From assembly GCA_021847605.1 (NCBI GenBank), contig JAJZQN010000035.1, positions 1-38,186 on the forward strand: 38,186 nt of DNA, read 5' to 3'. Below, piece by piece: positions 14,800 to 23,326 of the stretch (positions are counted from its first letter, which is position 1; every line of letters starts with the position of its first letter). Made by a program: the position numbers and the translations under genes. Below the pieces are notes generated by a model. It was not told the origin of the DNA and searched no databases. It saw only the letters and a program-made list of their open reading frames with translations. This DNA comes from Pseudomonadota bacterium. GTDB taxonomy: Bacteria > Pseudomonadota > Alphaproteobacteria > Sphingomonadales > Sphingomonadaceae.

Positions 14800-15234
14800 T
14801 CATGGACGGGCAACGTCGTACCGAGGGTCGCATCCTGGCTCGCCGGGATAGAAACCCATGGGATCGGGCAGGAGGAGCTGAACGACGGCATATTCATCAT
14901 GGCCGAGAAAGCGCCCAACCTGGATGGTGAATGCGGTGCGAGCCTCAGCCCCGGCGAGGCGGGGACGGATCGGGAAAACGCCTCCGATATCGATATCCTT
15001 GTCGGGCACTTGGTCCGTCTGGCGCATTCGCTGGCCCACTTCGTTGAGAACCGATGCCATCAGGATCGGCGCGAAATTTCCGGTAATCAGCAGTTCGGGG
15101 AGGCCGAGACGGGCGTTGCCTATCGTATAGGCAAAGCCCGCATTGTCGGCGTCGGGGAAGATTGCGAAGATATGCTGTCCCATCCTGTCGATGTTGGATT
15201 GAATGATGGCCCTGCCGGTGGTGGGGATGATCAT
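14800..15234 (-). CDS. DUF4262 domain protein, 144 aa
   Basis: HIFAIFPDADNAGFAYTIGN followed by LPELLITG is the DUF4262 signature, in which a glycine- and aromatic-rich stretch precedes a leucine-proline-glutamate turn. DUF4262 proteins are small, cytosolic and uncharacterised. GGAAA lies before the ATG. It is followed by the 103-aa gene in the same unit. Confidence 0.88.
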   Translation of the reverse strand: MIIPTTGRAIIQSNIDRMGQHIFAIFPDADNAGFAYTIGNARLGLPELLITGNFAPILMASVLNEVGQRMRQTDQVPDKDIDIGGVFPIRPRLAGAEARTAFTIQVGRFLGHDEYAVVQLLLPDPMGFYPGEPGCDPRYDVARP

Positions 15235-15286
15235 GATGGGTTTCCAATCTCGCGATGCGAACCGGCGTCGCTTGGTCCAGAAGAGG

Positions 15287-16627
15287 TCAATAGTGCGGGA
15301 TCGCGGAGGCGAAGCGGCGCAGGATTGCCGCCATATGCTTGCGCAAATGCGCCTTGTTGGAGATGATCGCTTCCGGCTTGAGCAGGTCGCCCTGCGGCGT
15401 CATGAAGCCGGTTGCGGACGTTCCGTCTGTGAGCTCGACGACGATCTGATGGCCGCGCGGGCGGGCGGGACCGCCATAGCGGGCGGTAAATTCGCCAAGG
15501 CGGCCAGAGAGCCCCTGGGCGACCTTCGTCCAGCAGATATGGCCGCCGGCCATGATTTCGCCGGTATCGAGTCCACGATCGAGCCAGGTGCGAAACTGAC
15601 CGCGTTGCTGGATCACCGAGTTTCGCGTCCGCTCCATCGTGCGGCAGAGGGGAAGGAGATCGGCGTGGTGGTCAATCCAGTCGAGATCATCGCCGTCTGC
15701 AACGACCAGAATATCGTCAGGATCGACATCGGCGAGCAGGACAGGCAAGGACTTCTGCGCACATTCCGTTTCGGCATTGCCGACGCTATTCCACGGGCCA
15801 AAGCCCTGGCCGGGAACGGCAAGGATCATTGTCATTTCCTGATGACCTGACCGGGACTGGAGCATGGCAGGAAGGGCAAGGCCTGCATCCGCCGCGGCAG
15901 TCGCACCTATGATCAGCAGGCGCCTGGACCATCGCGTGGGGCGCGGCGCGTCTGTCGGCAGAGGCCAACTGCTTGGAAGCGGCCGGGACATTGGTTGGAC
16001 TGAGGTGGTTCGTGGCTCTCTCTCCATGGCGGCCGCGGCGGCATAGGCGCGCCGCGCGGCATCGAACGGATCGTCGAAACGCCCACCGCCATCGCGAAAG
16101 CCCTGGGCATAGGCGCTGTCGAGGGGATCAGCGCTAGCGCCAGACCTTGTATGGAAGGATCGGCGCGGTTCCCAGCCTGATAATGCCGCGATAGTGCCAT
16201 CCGCATATTGAACCGCGTCGTCCCAGTCATAGCCATGGCGGGAGGAAGCCTGCAGGATGAAATGATCGCGCGCGGCGCCCTTCCCTTCGGCGATGCGGCG
16301 TTCGACGAAGGCGAAATTCCGGCGCTTCCGCTCGCGTTCGCCTTCCTCGCGGATGGCGTCGTTGAGGGGGCGAAGCGCCGCGACGCGCTCGCGAATGCGG
16401 GCCATGCGGTCCTGGGCTGGCGCCTCATTGGGAAGATCCGGAAAGTCAGCCCATGCGCGAGCCAGTTGCTCTGCATGATCTTCGGGGCGGCCCCGCGCGA
16501 CCCAGCATCGCGCGTCGGCGGGATCGAAGGCTGTCGAGGCTTCAATCATGGCGGGAGGCCTCGGCACCGGAGGAAGGCAGCGACGGCCCGCAACCATGCT
16601 GGACGGAATTTCTGAGCGGCTTGTCAT
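15287..16627 (-). CDS. Protein of unknown function with an internal hydrophobic segment, 446 aa
   Basis: The N-terminal third is charged and helical (RKRRNFAFVERRIAEGKGAA), the middle is proline-rich, and a possible single membrane segment lies near RLLIIGATAAADAGLALPAM. The C-terminal part has an acidic stretch (LLADVDPDDILVVADGDDLD) and ends with KAHLRKHMAAILRRF. GAGGAG lies 11 nt before the ATG at 16627; the ATG at 16549 is an alternative start. A purine-rich tract about 28 nt upstream marks it as a unit head. No family is recognised. Confidence 0.8.
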   Translation of the reverse strand: MTSRSEIPSSMVAGRRCLPPVPRPPAMIEASTAFDPADARCWVARGRPEDHAEQLARAWADFPDLPNEAPAQDRMARIRERVAALRPLNDAIREEGERERKRRNFAFVERRIAEGKGAARDHFILQASSRHGYDWDDAVQYADGTIAALSGWEPRRSFHTRSGASADPLDSAYAQGFRDGGGRFDDPFDAARRAYAAAAAMEREPRTTSVQPMSRPLPSSWPLPTDAPRPTRWSRRLLIIGATAAADAGLALPAMLQSRSGHQEMTMILAVPGQGFGPWNSVGNAETECAQKSLPVLLADVDPDDILVVADGDDLDWIDHHADLLPLCRTMERTRNSVIQQRGQFRTWLDRGLDTGEIMAGGHICWTKVAQGLSGRLGEFTARYGGPARPRGHQIVVELTDGTSATGFMTPQGDLLKPEAIISNKAHLRKHMAAILRRFASAIPHY

Positions 16628-16718
16628 GCATGCGCGATCTCCTCAAGGATCACGCCATCCCTCCCTCGCTCCTCTAGGTCTCGGGTCGGCGGCAAGGAGG
16701 CACCGCGAAATGGGGATC

Positions 16719-17204
16719 TCATCCGGCAGCATTGCCCCGATCGGTCAGTAGACTTCCAACCGCATCATAGCGATCGGGATCGGCTGCCGGGACATCCCAT
16801 CCGAACATGGCGCCGGCTTGCATAGCTGCGATCGCGGCAGGCCTCGCATTGAAACTGGCATTGAACGCATCGACCGCGATGAGCGAGGGCATTGGCCAAT
16901 ATCGGGCCTCGCCGCGCTTGATGATGATGGTCTCGCCAGTTTCCAGATGAGGACAGGCGCACATATCTGGAAGCTTCTCCAGATTGGCGAGACGCCGCGC
17001 CGCGTTGTCGAGGCGAAGCCTGGGCAAGTCCGAGAGCCAGGATGGCCCGAACTGGTTGCGGATCATGCGAAGCGATGCGCTGTTTGGCTCCCGCTCGTCA
17101 TCGCCGTTCATCCATTTAAGAGTGAGCGCGTCCTTCCAGCGCCGGCCATGACGCGCGCGCAAATCGAGCAGCGCGCGCCACATGCGATCGTCAGGTTCCT
17201 GCAT
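16719..17204 (-). CDS. Protein of unknown function, 161 aa
   Basis: AAGGA precedes the ATG. The first 80 residues are helical and tryptophan/arginine-rich (MWRALLDLRARHGRRWKDAL), and the rest is mixed (ARYWPMPSLIAVDAFNASFN). No family is recognised. It lies in the unit led by the DUF932 gene. Confidence 0.8.
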   Translation of the reverse strand: MQEPDDRMWRALLDLRARHGRRWKDALTLKWMNGDDEREPNSASLRMIRNQFGPSWLSDLPRLRLDNAARRLANLEKLPDMCACPHLETGETIIIKRGEARYWPMPSLIAVDAFNASFNARPAAIAAMQAGAMFGWDVPAADPDRYDAVGSLLTDRGNAAG

Positions 17205-17289
17205 GATGATGTCCTTGATCGGGACCGGCCACTCCGCCGCATGATGCGCCGGAATGGCTGGCTATGTCCGATTTGATCGCAGATGTGCG

Positions 17290-17502
17290 TCAGGCGGACC
17301 GGACGGTGGCGGTGCGACGGAGATCGGGAATGCGCGCATTATCGTAGACGCTGTTCACCGACATATGCAGCGCCTGCTGCTGAGCGCTGAACCATGTCGC
17401 GGCCGGGATCCGATATGTTTCGGTGGCGAAAGGGTCTGCGCCGCTGAAAAAGGCGACGTCGACGGTGAATTCCTGAAGGGGGGCGGATTGATGGGGACGC
17501 AT
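17290..17502 (-). CDS. Small protein of unknown function, 70 aa
   Basis: The start at 17502 is preferred to 17529 because AAAGGA lies before it. The sequence (FTVDVAFFSGADPFATETYR, then AQQQALHMSVNSVYDNARIP) looks like a small beta-alpha fold. It lies between the DUF932 gene and the 161-aa gene. Confidence 0.75.
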   Translation of the reverse strand: MRPHQSAPLQEFTVDVAFFSGADPFATETYRIPAATWFSAQQQALHMSVNSVYDNARIPDLRRTATVRSA

Positions 17503-17587
17503 CGGGCATCCTTTCATGACTAAGGGCATTCTGGCGCGGGACCAGGATGCGGGACTGAAGAGTGGAGAAGCGGACGAAGGCCGGGCG

Positions 17588-18784
17588 TCAAAGCGCCTGT
17601 TCGAGGAGCTTTCGGGCCTTGGTTTCCAGTTCGAGGCGACTGTCCTGATGGGGCTTCGACCGGGCGAGCGCGGTTATGCCCTGCACGAAATCATAGATGG
17701 ATTCAGGCGGCCGGCCTTCCTCGGCGAGCACGGTCTGGATGATTTTCGTGGTCTCGGCCTTCGAGAAGCCGCGCCTGCGCAGGAAAGGCTCGCGATCTTC
17801 GTCCTTGCGCGCGACGATCCGTTCGCGGGCGGCCTTGATGCCGGAGATGAAATGCGACGGAGAGGAGTTCGCGAAATGCTCGAGTGCCGGAGCGGCCTGA
17901 TGGGCAAAACGGGCGCCGGCGAATTTCGAGTGGCGGATGTTGACTTCCTCGAAATTCTCGACACCCCAAAGGCATCTGTTCGCGCATACTCCGCGCAAGT
18001 AAAATGTCGCGATGCCAAGGGTTTTCGAGCCGACCTCGCTATTCCACGCATAGAAGCCGCGAAAGTACAGGTCAGGATCGCCATTTGGCAGTCTTCCTGC
18101 CTCGATCGGATGCGTATCATCGACGAGGAACAGGAAAATATCTCTGTCCGATGCGTAGAGTGTGGTCGTTTCCTTGGTGATGTCCACGTGAGGATTGTAG
18201 GTCATGCTGCCCCACTGAATTGTGCCAGGCACCTTCCATCGCGTATCGCCGACGCCATCGCCGGCAAAGGCCATCACAGCCTGGACCAGTTCCCAGTCGA
18301 AAATGCGCCCATATTCGGAACCGGTAGCAGCGCGCAGTTCCGTTCTGCCATTATCCGTCTGGAGCAGTTTGACCTGCTCGCCGCGGTGGGTCATAAGCCC
18401 ATGTTGCAGGTTGATGCCCGCAAGGGCCGCTGGAAGCTGGCGCAGATAGGAAGCCGGTGCCCCAACGAGGCTCGCCACCTGGCCGAAGGACCAGTTGGTC
18501 GGCGCCAGGGGGCGATCATCTCCGGGCGCCATCAGCATCAGGCGTTCGGGATTGTCGCTTTTCGCCTCGACCCGGATCGCGCGGCTTTCGACGATGCGGG
18601 TGGTCGCCCGGCCCGCGCGGCCACGAACGGCATCATAGAGGCTGGTCAGCGAGAGATATTTCTCATCGTCGGGGCGTGAAAACCATTCCGAGGAAACGCG
18701 GCTGCTCATTCGGCCGCGCGAGACATCGATGCGATAGGGGGCGGATACGGGGGGCGCTTCGTTCATGCGGGCAAGGGTCGCCAT
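17588..18784 (-). CDS. DUF932 domain protein, 398 aa
   Basis: Matches the DUF932 family of plasmid and phage proteins: NWSFGQVASLVGAPASYLRQ, then LQTDNGRTELRAATGSEYGR, WGSMTYNPHVDITKET and FYAWNSEVGSKTLGIATFYL. The family is frequent on conjugative elements and its biochemical activity is unknown. The C-terminal 130 residues are helical. The start at 18784 was chosen because AAGGAG lies 9 nt upstream; an ATG at 18793 overlaps that ribosome-binding site. A purine-rich tract lies about 57 nt upstream. Confidence 0.93.
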   Translation of the reverse strand: MATLARMNEAPPVSAPYRIDVSRGRMSSRVSSEWFSRPDDEKYLSLTSLYDAVRGRAGRATTRIVESRAIRVEAKSDNPERLMLMAPGDDRPLAPTNWSFGQVASLVGAPASYLRQLPAALAGINLQHGLMTHRGEQVKLLQTDNGRTELRAATGSEYGRIFDWELVQAVMAFAGDGVGDTRWKVPGTIQWGSMTYNPHVDITKETTTLYASDRDIFLFLVDDTHPIEAGRLPNGDPDLYFRGFYAWNSEVGSKTLGIATFYLRGVCANRCLWGVENFEEVNIRHSKFAGARFAHQAAPALEHFANSSPSHFISGIKAARERIVARKDEDREPFLRRRGFSKAETTKIIQTVLAEEGRPPESIYDFVQGITALARSKPHQDSRLELETKARKLLEQAL

Positions 18785-18910
18785 GGGAACCATCTCCTTG
18801 AGATAGAGGAACGACGGGACGATCCACGTCTCCCGTCACATTCCCGCCTCTCCCTTTCCTTTCTGGCGTCTGGCGATCCCGGCTTCGCAACAGCCTGATT
18901 TGCCGCTAGG

Positions 18911-18976
18911 ATGAAGGCCGCGTTCCAAATCCTCCTTCTGGCTCATTCACCGATCGCCAGGAGGCCATTACAGTGA
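18911..18976 (+). CDS. Possible 21-aa leader peptide upstream of the ABC exporter
   Basis: ATG at 18911; the stop overlaps the GTG start of the exporter gene (GTGA). The encoded peptide has a hydrophobic core (FQILLLAH). The ribosome-binding site is weak (AGG directly abutting the ATG). It could couple translation of the exporter, or be chance. Confidence 0.25.
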   Translation: MKAAFQILLLAHSPIARRPLQ

Positions 18977-20703
18977 CGACGTTCGGCATATTGGTCCGGC
19001 TGACGCGGCTGATGCTGTCTGCGAACCTCGGTGCCAGGCGGAGTCTGATAGAGGCTTTTGCCCTGGAAACCCTCGTGATCGCGATGGGCGTCGCCGGTCC
19101 CTATGCGCTCAAGCTGCTGATCGACACGCTGGCCGGACCAGTGGGACCGCCCATGCAATTGTTGTTGTACATCCTGCTGTTCGTGGGATGCTGGGCGGGC
19201 GCCTCCATCCTGGAAACGGCCAGGCTTTCCTGCACCGCACAAATGGTCGAAGCTTTGGCGCGGCAGCTCAAAACCCATGCGCTGGGCGCCGCCCTGCCTC
19301 AAATCACCGCGGCGCGCGACAGCCGGAGCGGACGCGTTCCCGGCATGCTGGAGCGATTGCCCTATAGCCTGACGCTGGTCGTGGAAGGGTTGATCTGGCG
19401 ACTGGGGCCTGTCTTCCTGCAGGCTCTTGCCAGTCTCGCGGTGATCGCCAGCCTGATCGAGCCTCGCTATGTCCTCATCCTGGGCGTGACGCTTTTGGGA
19501 TTTCTCGGGGCAACCTGGATGGGCGCGGCACGCCACCGTGTGCATGCCGATGCAACCAATGCGGCGGCATCGCATGTGTCCCGCACGATCGGCGACATCG
19601 TGCGCAATGCCCGCCGGGTCATCCTCAACGGCGCTCTCGATCGCGAACTCCACTATGTGGGCAGGACATTGAGCGCGAAGCGGCAGGCCAGCGTGGCCAT
19701 GTACCGTTCGCTGACGATCATGGCGGCGCTCCAGTTTTGCATCGTGGGGGCCGGGCTTGTGGCGCTGCTCATGCTGGCCGGTCTCGACGTGGGCAAAGGG
19801 CGAATGACGGCGGGCGAATTCGTGCTGTTGCAGACCTTTGCCTTCCGACTGACGGTTCCGCTGAGTTCGCTTGGCTATATTCTGGCGCAGGCCGGCGTCG
19901 CGATCGCCAACATTCGCGACGTTCTGGCATTGACGAATGCCGAGGATGAGCGGGGTTCCTGGCAGCCCGACCGCTTTGCCGATGCCGATCTCGCCGCTGA
20001 AAATCTCAGCTTCCGCTATGACGATGGCTTGCCTGCCCTCGCCGGGATTTCACTGCACATCGCGTCAGGGCGCTTCGTCGCCATTGTCGGCCCGAACGGT
20101 TCGGGCAAATCCACGCTTGCCCAAATCCTTGCCGGCGTGCTCGCCCCTGCCTCGGGAAGGGTTGAGATTGCAGGAGTGGATATTGCGACGATCCCCTGGA
20201 GCGAGCGTCATCGCTATATTCTTTATGCGCCGCAGTTCATCGGGCTGTTCAATCGATCGCTGCGGGAGAATATCCTCTATCCGCCGGCGAACCAGCCCAT
20301 CAGCGACGTCGAGGAACTGCTTCATGTCTGGCGCTTCCACGAACCTGGAAGACCGATCGACTTCGATATGGAATTGGGGGAACAGGGCGAACGCCTGTCG
20401 GGAGGCCAGATCCAGAAGCTCGAGCTTGCACGCTTGGCGGGGGTGGACGTGCCGATCCTGATCCTGGATGAAAGCACGTCCGCGCTCGATCCGCGCAGCG
20501 AGGCAGATGTAATCGCGAGGCTGCGGTGCAGGACCAATAACGCGACGACGCTCATCATGATCACCCATCGCCTGGCGACAGCAAAGGGTGCCGACCAGGT
20601 TCTTTTCATGAAAGGCGGCAGTCTGGTCGGCAGCGGGACGCATGCGGAGCTGATGCGGCAATGCACACACTACCAGGCGCTCTGGCTCGGTCCGCAAGAA
20701 TGA
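18973..20703 (+). CDS. ABC exporter with fused membrane and ATPase domains, 576 aa
   Basis: The N-terminal half (about 1-320) is a type-IV-fold exporter membrane domain with about six hydrophobic segments. The ATPase half has Walker A GPNGSGKST (373-381), Q-loop Q421, signature LSGGQ (475-479), Walker B ILILDE (495-500) and H-loop H532. All key residues are intact, so a half-transporter that works as a homodimer is expected. The GTG start has AGGAGG 8 nt upstream. It is on the strand opposite to its surroundings, together with the toxin-antitoxin pair, and looks like an inserted island. No precursor peptide or processing gene is recognised beside it, so the substrate is unknown; lipid, peptide and heavy-metal exporters all share this layout. 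Confidence 0.93.
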   Translation: MTTFGILVRLTRLMLSANLGARRSLIEAFALETLVIAMGVAGPYALKLLIDTLAGPVGPPMQLLLYILLFVGCWAGASILETARLSCTAQMVEALARQLKTHALGAALPQITAARDSRSGRVPGMLERLPYSLTLVVEGLIWRLGPVFLQALASLAVIASLIEPRYVLILGVTLLGFLGATWMGAARHRVHADATNAAASHVSRTIGDIVRNARRVILNGALDRELHYVGRTLSAKRQASVAMYRSLTIMAALQFCIVGAGLVALLMLAGLDVGKGRMTAGEFVLLQTFAFRLTVPLSSLGYILAQAGVAIANIRDVLALTNAEDERGSWQPDRFADADLAAENLSFRYDDGLPALAGISLHIASGRFVAIVGPNGSGKSTLAQILAGVLAPASGRVEIAGVDIATIPWSERHRYILYAPQFIGLFNRSLRENILYPPANQPISDVEELLHVWRFHEPGRPIDFDMELGEQGERLSGGQIQKLELARLAGVDVPILILDESTSALDPRSEADVIARLRCRTNNATTLIMITHRLATAKGADQVLFMKGGSLVGSGTHAELMRQCTHYQALWLGPQE

Positions 20704-20730
20704 GGTTGGCAGGCGGCTTTCGGCGACGCA

Positions 20731-20758
20731 TTGCATGTTTTACAAAATGGCGTATATG
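20731..20758 (+). promoter_or_regulatory. Promoter and possible operator of the toxin-antitoxin pair
   Basis: TTGCAT (20731-20736) and TATATG (20753-20758), spaced by 16 nt, are good sigma-70-type boxes. The imperfect palindrome CATGTTTTACAAAATG (20734-20749) lies between them, which fits autoregulation by an antitoxin. Confidence 0.6.
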
Positions 20759-20778
20759 TTCAACGCGAGGAGTTTTCG

Positions 20779-21051
20779 ATGGCAACGAAGCACGAAGATC
20801 ATTTGTCCCAGCGACATGAAGCGGTCGTGGCCGCCGCGAAAGCGGCAGGTTTGCTGTCAGGCACAAACTGCGCCGTCGGCGCGCGCGTGCCGCGTGAACT
20901 CATCGATCGCGCCAAGATGCGCAGCGGGATCGCCTCGACCACAGATCTCGTCGAATATGCTCTTGCCAAAGTGGCGCTCGAGGATGATTTCGGTGCGAGA
21001 CTGGTAGGCCGGAAGGGTTCCATTCCTGCGGATATTGCGCTTGGGATTTGA
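20779..21051 (+). CDS. VapB-type antitoxin, 90 aa
   Basis: GAGGAG lies before the ATG at 20779; the frame is open from 20731 but that part holds the promoter. The segment ARVPRELIDRAKMRSGIAST followed by TDLVEYALAKVALED looks like a ribbon-helix-helix DNA-binding module. The following toxin gene overlaps its end by 17 nt. It probably binds and neutralises the PIN toxin and represses the promoter at 20731-20758; both roles are inferred from the family and position. Confidence 0.75.
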   Translation: MATKHEDHLSQRHEAVVAAAKAAGLLSGTNCAVGARVPRELIDRAKMRSGIASTTDLVEYALAKVALEDDFGARLVGRKGSIPADIALGI

Positions 21052-21592
21052 TCGCAAGGCGTCGCTACGCAGGATCAGGCCGCAGCGGCGGGCAGCAAGG
21101 CTGACACGGCGGTCCGAAGAGGGATTGCCGCTCGTTCACAAGACAGCCGTCGTCGGCCGGGAGCTCCTGCTTGACACCTGCGTCTATATCGACGTGCTTC
21201 AGGGCAAGACGCCTCTCGAAGTAGACCGCTTGCTGGAAAACCGGATCGTCAACCATTCGAGCGTGGCGCTTGGCGAAATGACCCATCTGATGGGTGCGCT
21301 CGATCCGGCCGACAAGCGCACAGCGTCTGTTCTCAAAATGCTGGGGCGGACAATCGACGATATTCCCGAGCATCGCCTGAGCGTGCCCTCTTCGCGTGTG
21401 TTCGGCGAGGCGGGTATGCTGGCGGGAACGGTAATACGCCTTTCGGGTCAGCCGCATTCCATCGCGCTGCTCAACGATGCCCTGCTGTTTCTTCAGGCTG
21501 CAGCGACAGGTTGCGATCTACTGACAGGAAACCGGCGTGATTTCGATTTTCTGGATCAACTCATGCCGGGAACGGGCCTGATCCTCTACTGA
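21035..21592 (+). CDS. vapC: PIN-domain toxin (VapC type)
   Basis: The PIN fold is recognisable from LLLDTCVYIDVLQG (acidic residue D47), LGEMTHLM (E81), LLNDALLFLQAA (D148) and LLTGNRRDFDFL (D169). These four acids would bind the metal for RNA cleavage. The only start codons before the domain are TTG codons. The one at 21035 overlaps the antitoxin end, and a later one at 21125 has an AGAGGG too close to it, so the true start is uncertain. VapC toxins are ribonucleases that act on tRNA or rRNA; the target here cannot be told. Confidence 0.85.
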   Translation: MRLGFDRKASLRRIRPQRRAARLTRRSEEGLPLVHKTAVVGRELLLDTCVYIDVLQGKTPLEVDRLLENRIVNHSSVALGEMTHLMGALDPADKRTASVLKMLGRTIDDIPEHRLSVPSSRVFGEAGMLAGTVIRLSGQPHSIALLNDALLFLQAAATGCDLLTGNRRDFDFLDQLMPGTGLILY

Positions 21593-21613
21593 CCGCTGGT
21601 TCACCTGTTCGGG

Positions 21614-21919
21614 TCACACCTCATCGCGCAGAATGGAATAGACGTCACCACCATATAGGCGGGCGGTCTGGCAGCTCTCATCCCAGAAATGCGTTCCGGC
21701 GCGGAGGCGCGCCGCCACCCAGAGTCCGGTGTCCAGGGTGCGCCAGATGCCGATGGCGGTCCACAGCCCGTGTGGAGAATATTCAAACCAGAGTTGGCGG
21801 CCGAGCTGGCCGCATTTCATCTGAAATGCCCAGCCGCGACGGTGGCGCTCAGCCCTGACCTCGTTCCCCGCATATAGGCCGGGCAGGATGCGCTCCATGC
21901 TTTCGCCGTGGCGGATCAT
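21614..21919 (-). CDS. Protein of unknown function, 101 aa
   Basis: The ATG overlaps the stop of the DpdA-like gene (ATGA), so translation is coupled to it. The protein is tryptophan- and arginine-rich with a beta-like pattern (QLGRQLWFEYSPHGLWTAIG, then LWVAARLRAGTHFWDES). No family is recognised. The strict coupling to a putative base-exchange enzyme is the only functional hint. Confidence 0.75.
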   Translation of the reverse strand: MIRHGESMERILPGLYAGNEVRAERHRRGWAFQMKCGQLGRQLWFEYSPHGLWTAIGIWRTLDTGLWVAARLRAGTHFWDESCQTARLYGGDVYSILRDEV

Positions 21920-22947
21920 CGAGAATCCCCGGCGGTTACAAGCGGTTCGTCCTGGAAGATGTCGGCTGCCCACTGCGCGATCCAGGGGTCGGAAATTTCA
22001 TCGTGCGAAAGTTGCCCCTCTTCGATCAGGGCCCGGATTTCGGCGCGGGCCTGTGCAATCGCCCTCTTCCATGGATCGCGTGGCAGTCGGTCGTCGGGGC
22101 CGAGCGGCAGCTCGCCCTGTAGGGGCGCGGGAGAACGGGCGGACCGTGCATATTGGCAGCGCGCCCATCTTTCCATATGATCGGCGACGAAGGCGTCGGT
22201 CTTGGAGATGCCGCGCTGGCGCGCCTCAATCCTGCTGGTGAGGCCGAATGCCTGGCTGTCTGTCGATGCGACACGATGTTCGAGCCCGCTCAGCTTGCTG
22301 AGGGCCGTGCCTTTTATGCCGAACCCGTGAATCATCGTCTTGGCTCCGAGAATCCGATCGAGATGCTCGAAGATGGCGACTACCCCATCGCTGCCGCCTA
22401 CGGGTCTGCGGCACATGGAGCCGATACCGATCAGAGGTACGGCCTCGACGATATCGCCCAGCGCATCGATGCAATTTTCATAATCGCCTGCGACCCGGCC
22501 TTGCATTACCGGCATGAAGCGATGGGCAATGCCGCGGTCATGAGCGCCGCGCCAGCAATCGCGGTTGACGCGGATGGTCCTTGAAATCCGGTCGCGAACC
22601 TCTTCGCGATCGGGTGCGATCTCAGGTTCAACGCAATAGTCCATGCTGGCGAACCAGCGGAACGGATAGCTTGCGGCGAGATCGAGATAGTCCTCGGTTG
22701 CCCAAGGATATGCGTGATAGCGCGACAAAGCCACGAATCCCGCACTGTCCAATGAAATGCTGGACAATCCGCCGGCATTTTTCAGCAAATCGAGGCGCCA
22801 CCCCTGCCATTCCGGCCAGCCCTTGCTGCGATTCCAGCGCGAGAGCGCGTTCGCCGAGATGAGTGTCGGCACCTGCATGGCACGGGCGCGGCTCAATATC
22901 GGTCCCTCGCGCAGGTGCGGAAGGCCGACCATGATTTCGATCGCCAT
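21916..22947 (-). CDS. DpdA/tRNA-guanine-transglycosylase-like protein, 343 aa
   Basis: The sequence follows the TGT-like TIM barrel as used by DpdA-type proteins: ISLDSAGF (residues 64-71) for the substrate-pocket aspartate, FASMDYC (99-105), FMPVMQGR (144-151), IGIGSMCRR (173-181), MIHGFGIKG (205-213) and ASTDSQAFG (227-235). Members exchange a guanine for a 7-deazaguanine in tRNA or, for DpdA, in DNA. No preQ0 synthesis genes and no other dpd genes are in the window. The start at 22947 was chosen, though its ribosome-binding site is weak; a GTG at 22974 is an alternative. The unit also encodes a methyltransferase-like protein. The substrate (DNA or tRNA) is an inference. Confidence 0.85.
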   Translation of the reverse strand: MAIEIMVGLPHLREGPILSRARAMQVPTLISANALSRWNRSKGWPEWQGWRLDLLKNAGGLSSISLDSAGFVALSRYHAYPWATEDYLDLAASYPFRWFASMDYCVEPEIAPDREEVRDRISRTIRVNRDCWRGAHDRGIAHRFMPVMQGRVAGDYENCIDALGDIVEAVPLIGIGSMCRRPVGGSDGVVAIFEHLDRILGAKTMIHGFGIKGTALSKLSGLEHRVASTDSQAFGLTSRIEARQRGISKTDAFVADHMERWARCQYARSARSPAPLQGELPLGPDDRLPRDPWKRAIAQARAEIRALIEEGQLSHDEISDPWIAQWAADIFQDEPLVTAGDSR

Positions 22948-22952
22948 GGGGC

Positions 22953-23294
22953 TCAGGCGACGCGCCAGCAGCACCAGCGTTCTGCGGCTTGCCGAGCGCT
23001 GAGCAGGCCATGGTGCGCGCTACACCATCTGCGGAAAGATGGATCGAGAGCAAGTGCGGGGTCGCCGAGTTGACCGACCACATCCTGGACAAAGACATCG
23101 GCCGGATCCTTGTCGAGCCCGGCGCGTGCAGCGGTGATGGCCGTCTAAAGCCGTACCGCCATCTCCTCGGCTTCCTCGATGGAAATATCCTCGAGGGCGC
23201 GCATACCGCCGCGTGGTCCGCAGATGGCAAGCGTTATGACCGTCATCCCGGCCGGCGTCCGGCTGAGCGCGGTGATATGGACATGATGGAACAT
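22953..23294 (-). pseudogene. Small gene interrupted by an in-frame TAG
   Basis: The first part (ATG at 23294, with GGAG 6 nt upstream) reads MFHHVHITALSRTPAGMTVI and ends in a helix, EDISIEEAEEMAVRL, before a TAG at 23145-23147. The same frame goes on as TAITAARAGLDKDPADVF for 63 codons to a TGA five bases before the next start. The helix and the continuation join smoothly, so a single 113-residue protein with one nonsense codon is likely. The alternative is that only the 49-aa first part is made. No family is recognised. Confidence 0.6.
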
Positions 23295-23326
23295 GCCGGT
23301 CTCCAGATATGTGAAATCTCGGATGG

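Noticed and set aside
20065..20736. 223-codon minus-strand frame opposite the ABC exporter ATPase domain
   Set aside because: Antisense to Walker A through H-loop of a fully intact gene.
22628..23230. 200-codon minus-strand frame over the start of the DpdA-like gene
   Set aside because: It overlaps the interrupted small gene and the DpdA-like start in another frame and has low-complexity Arg/Ser/Pro composition.
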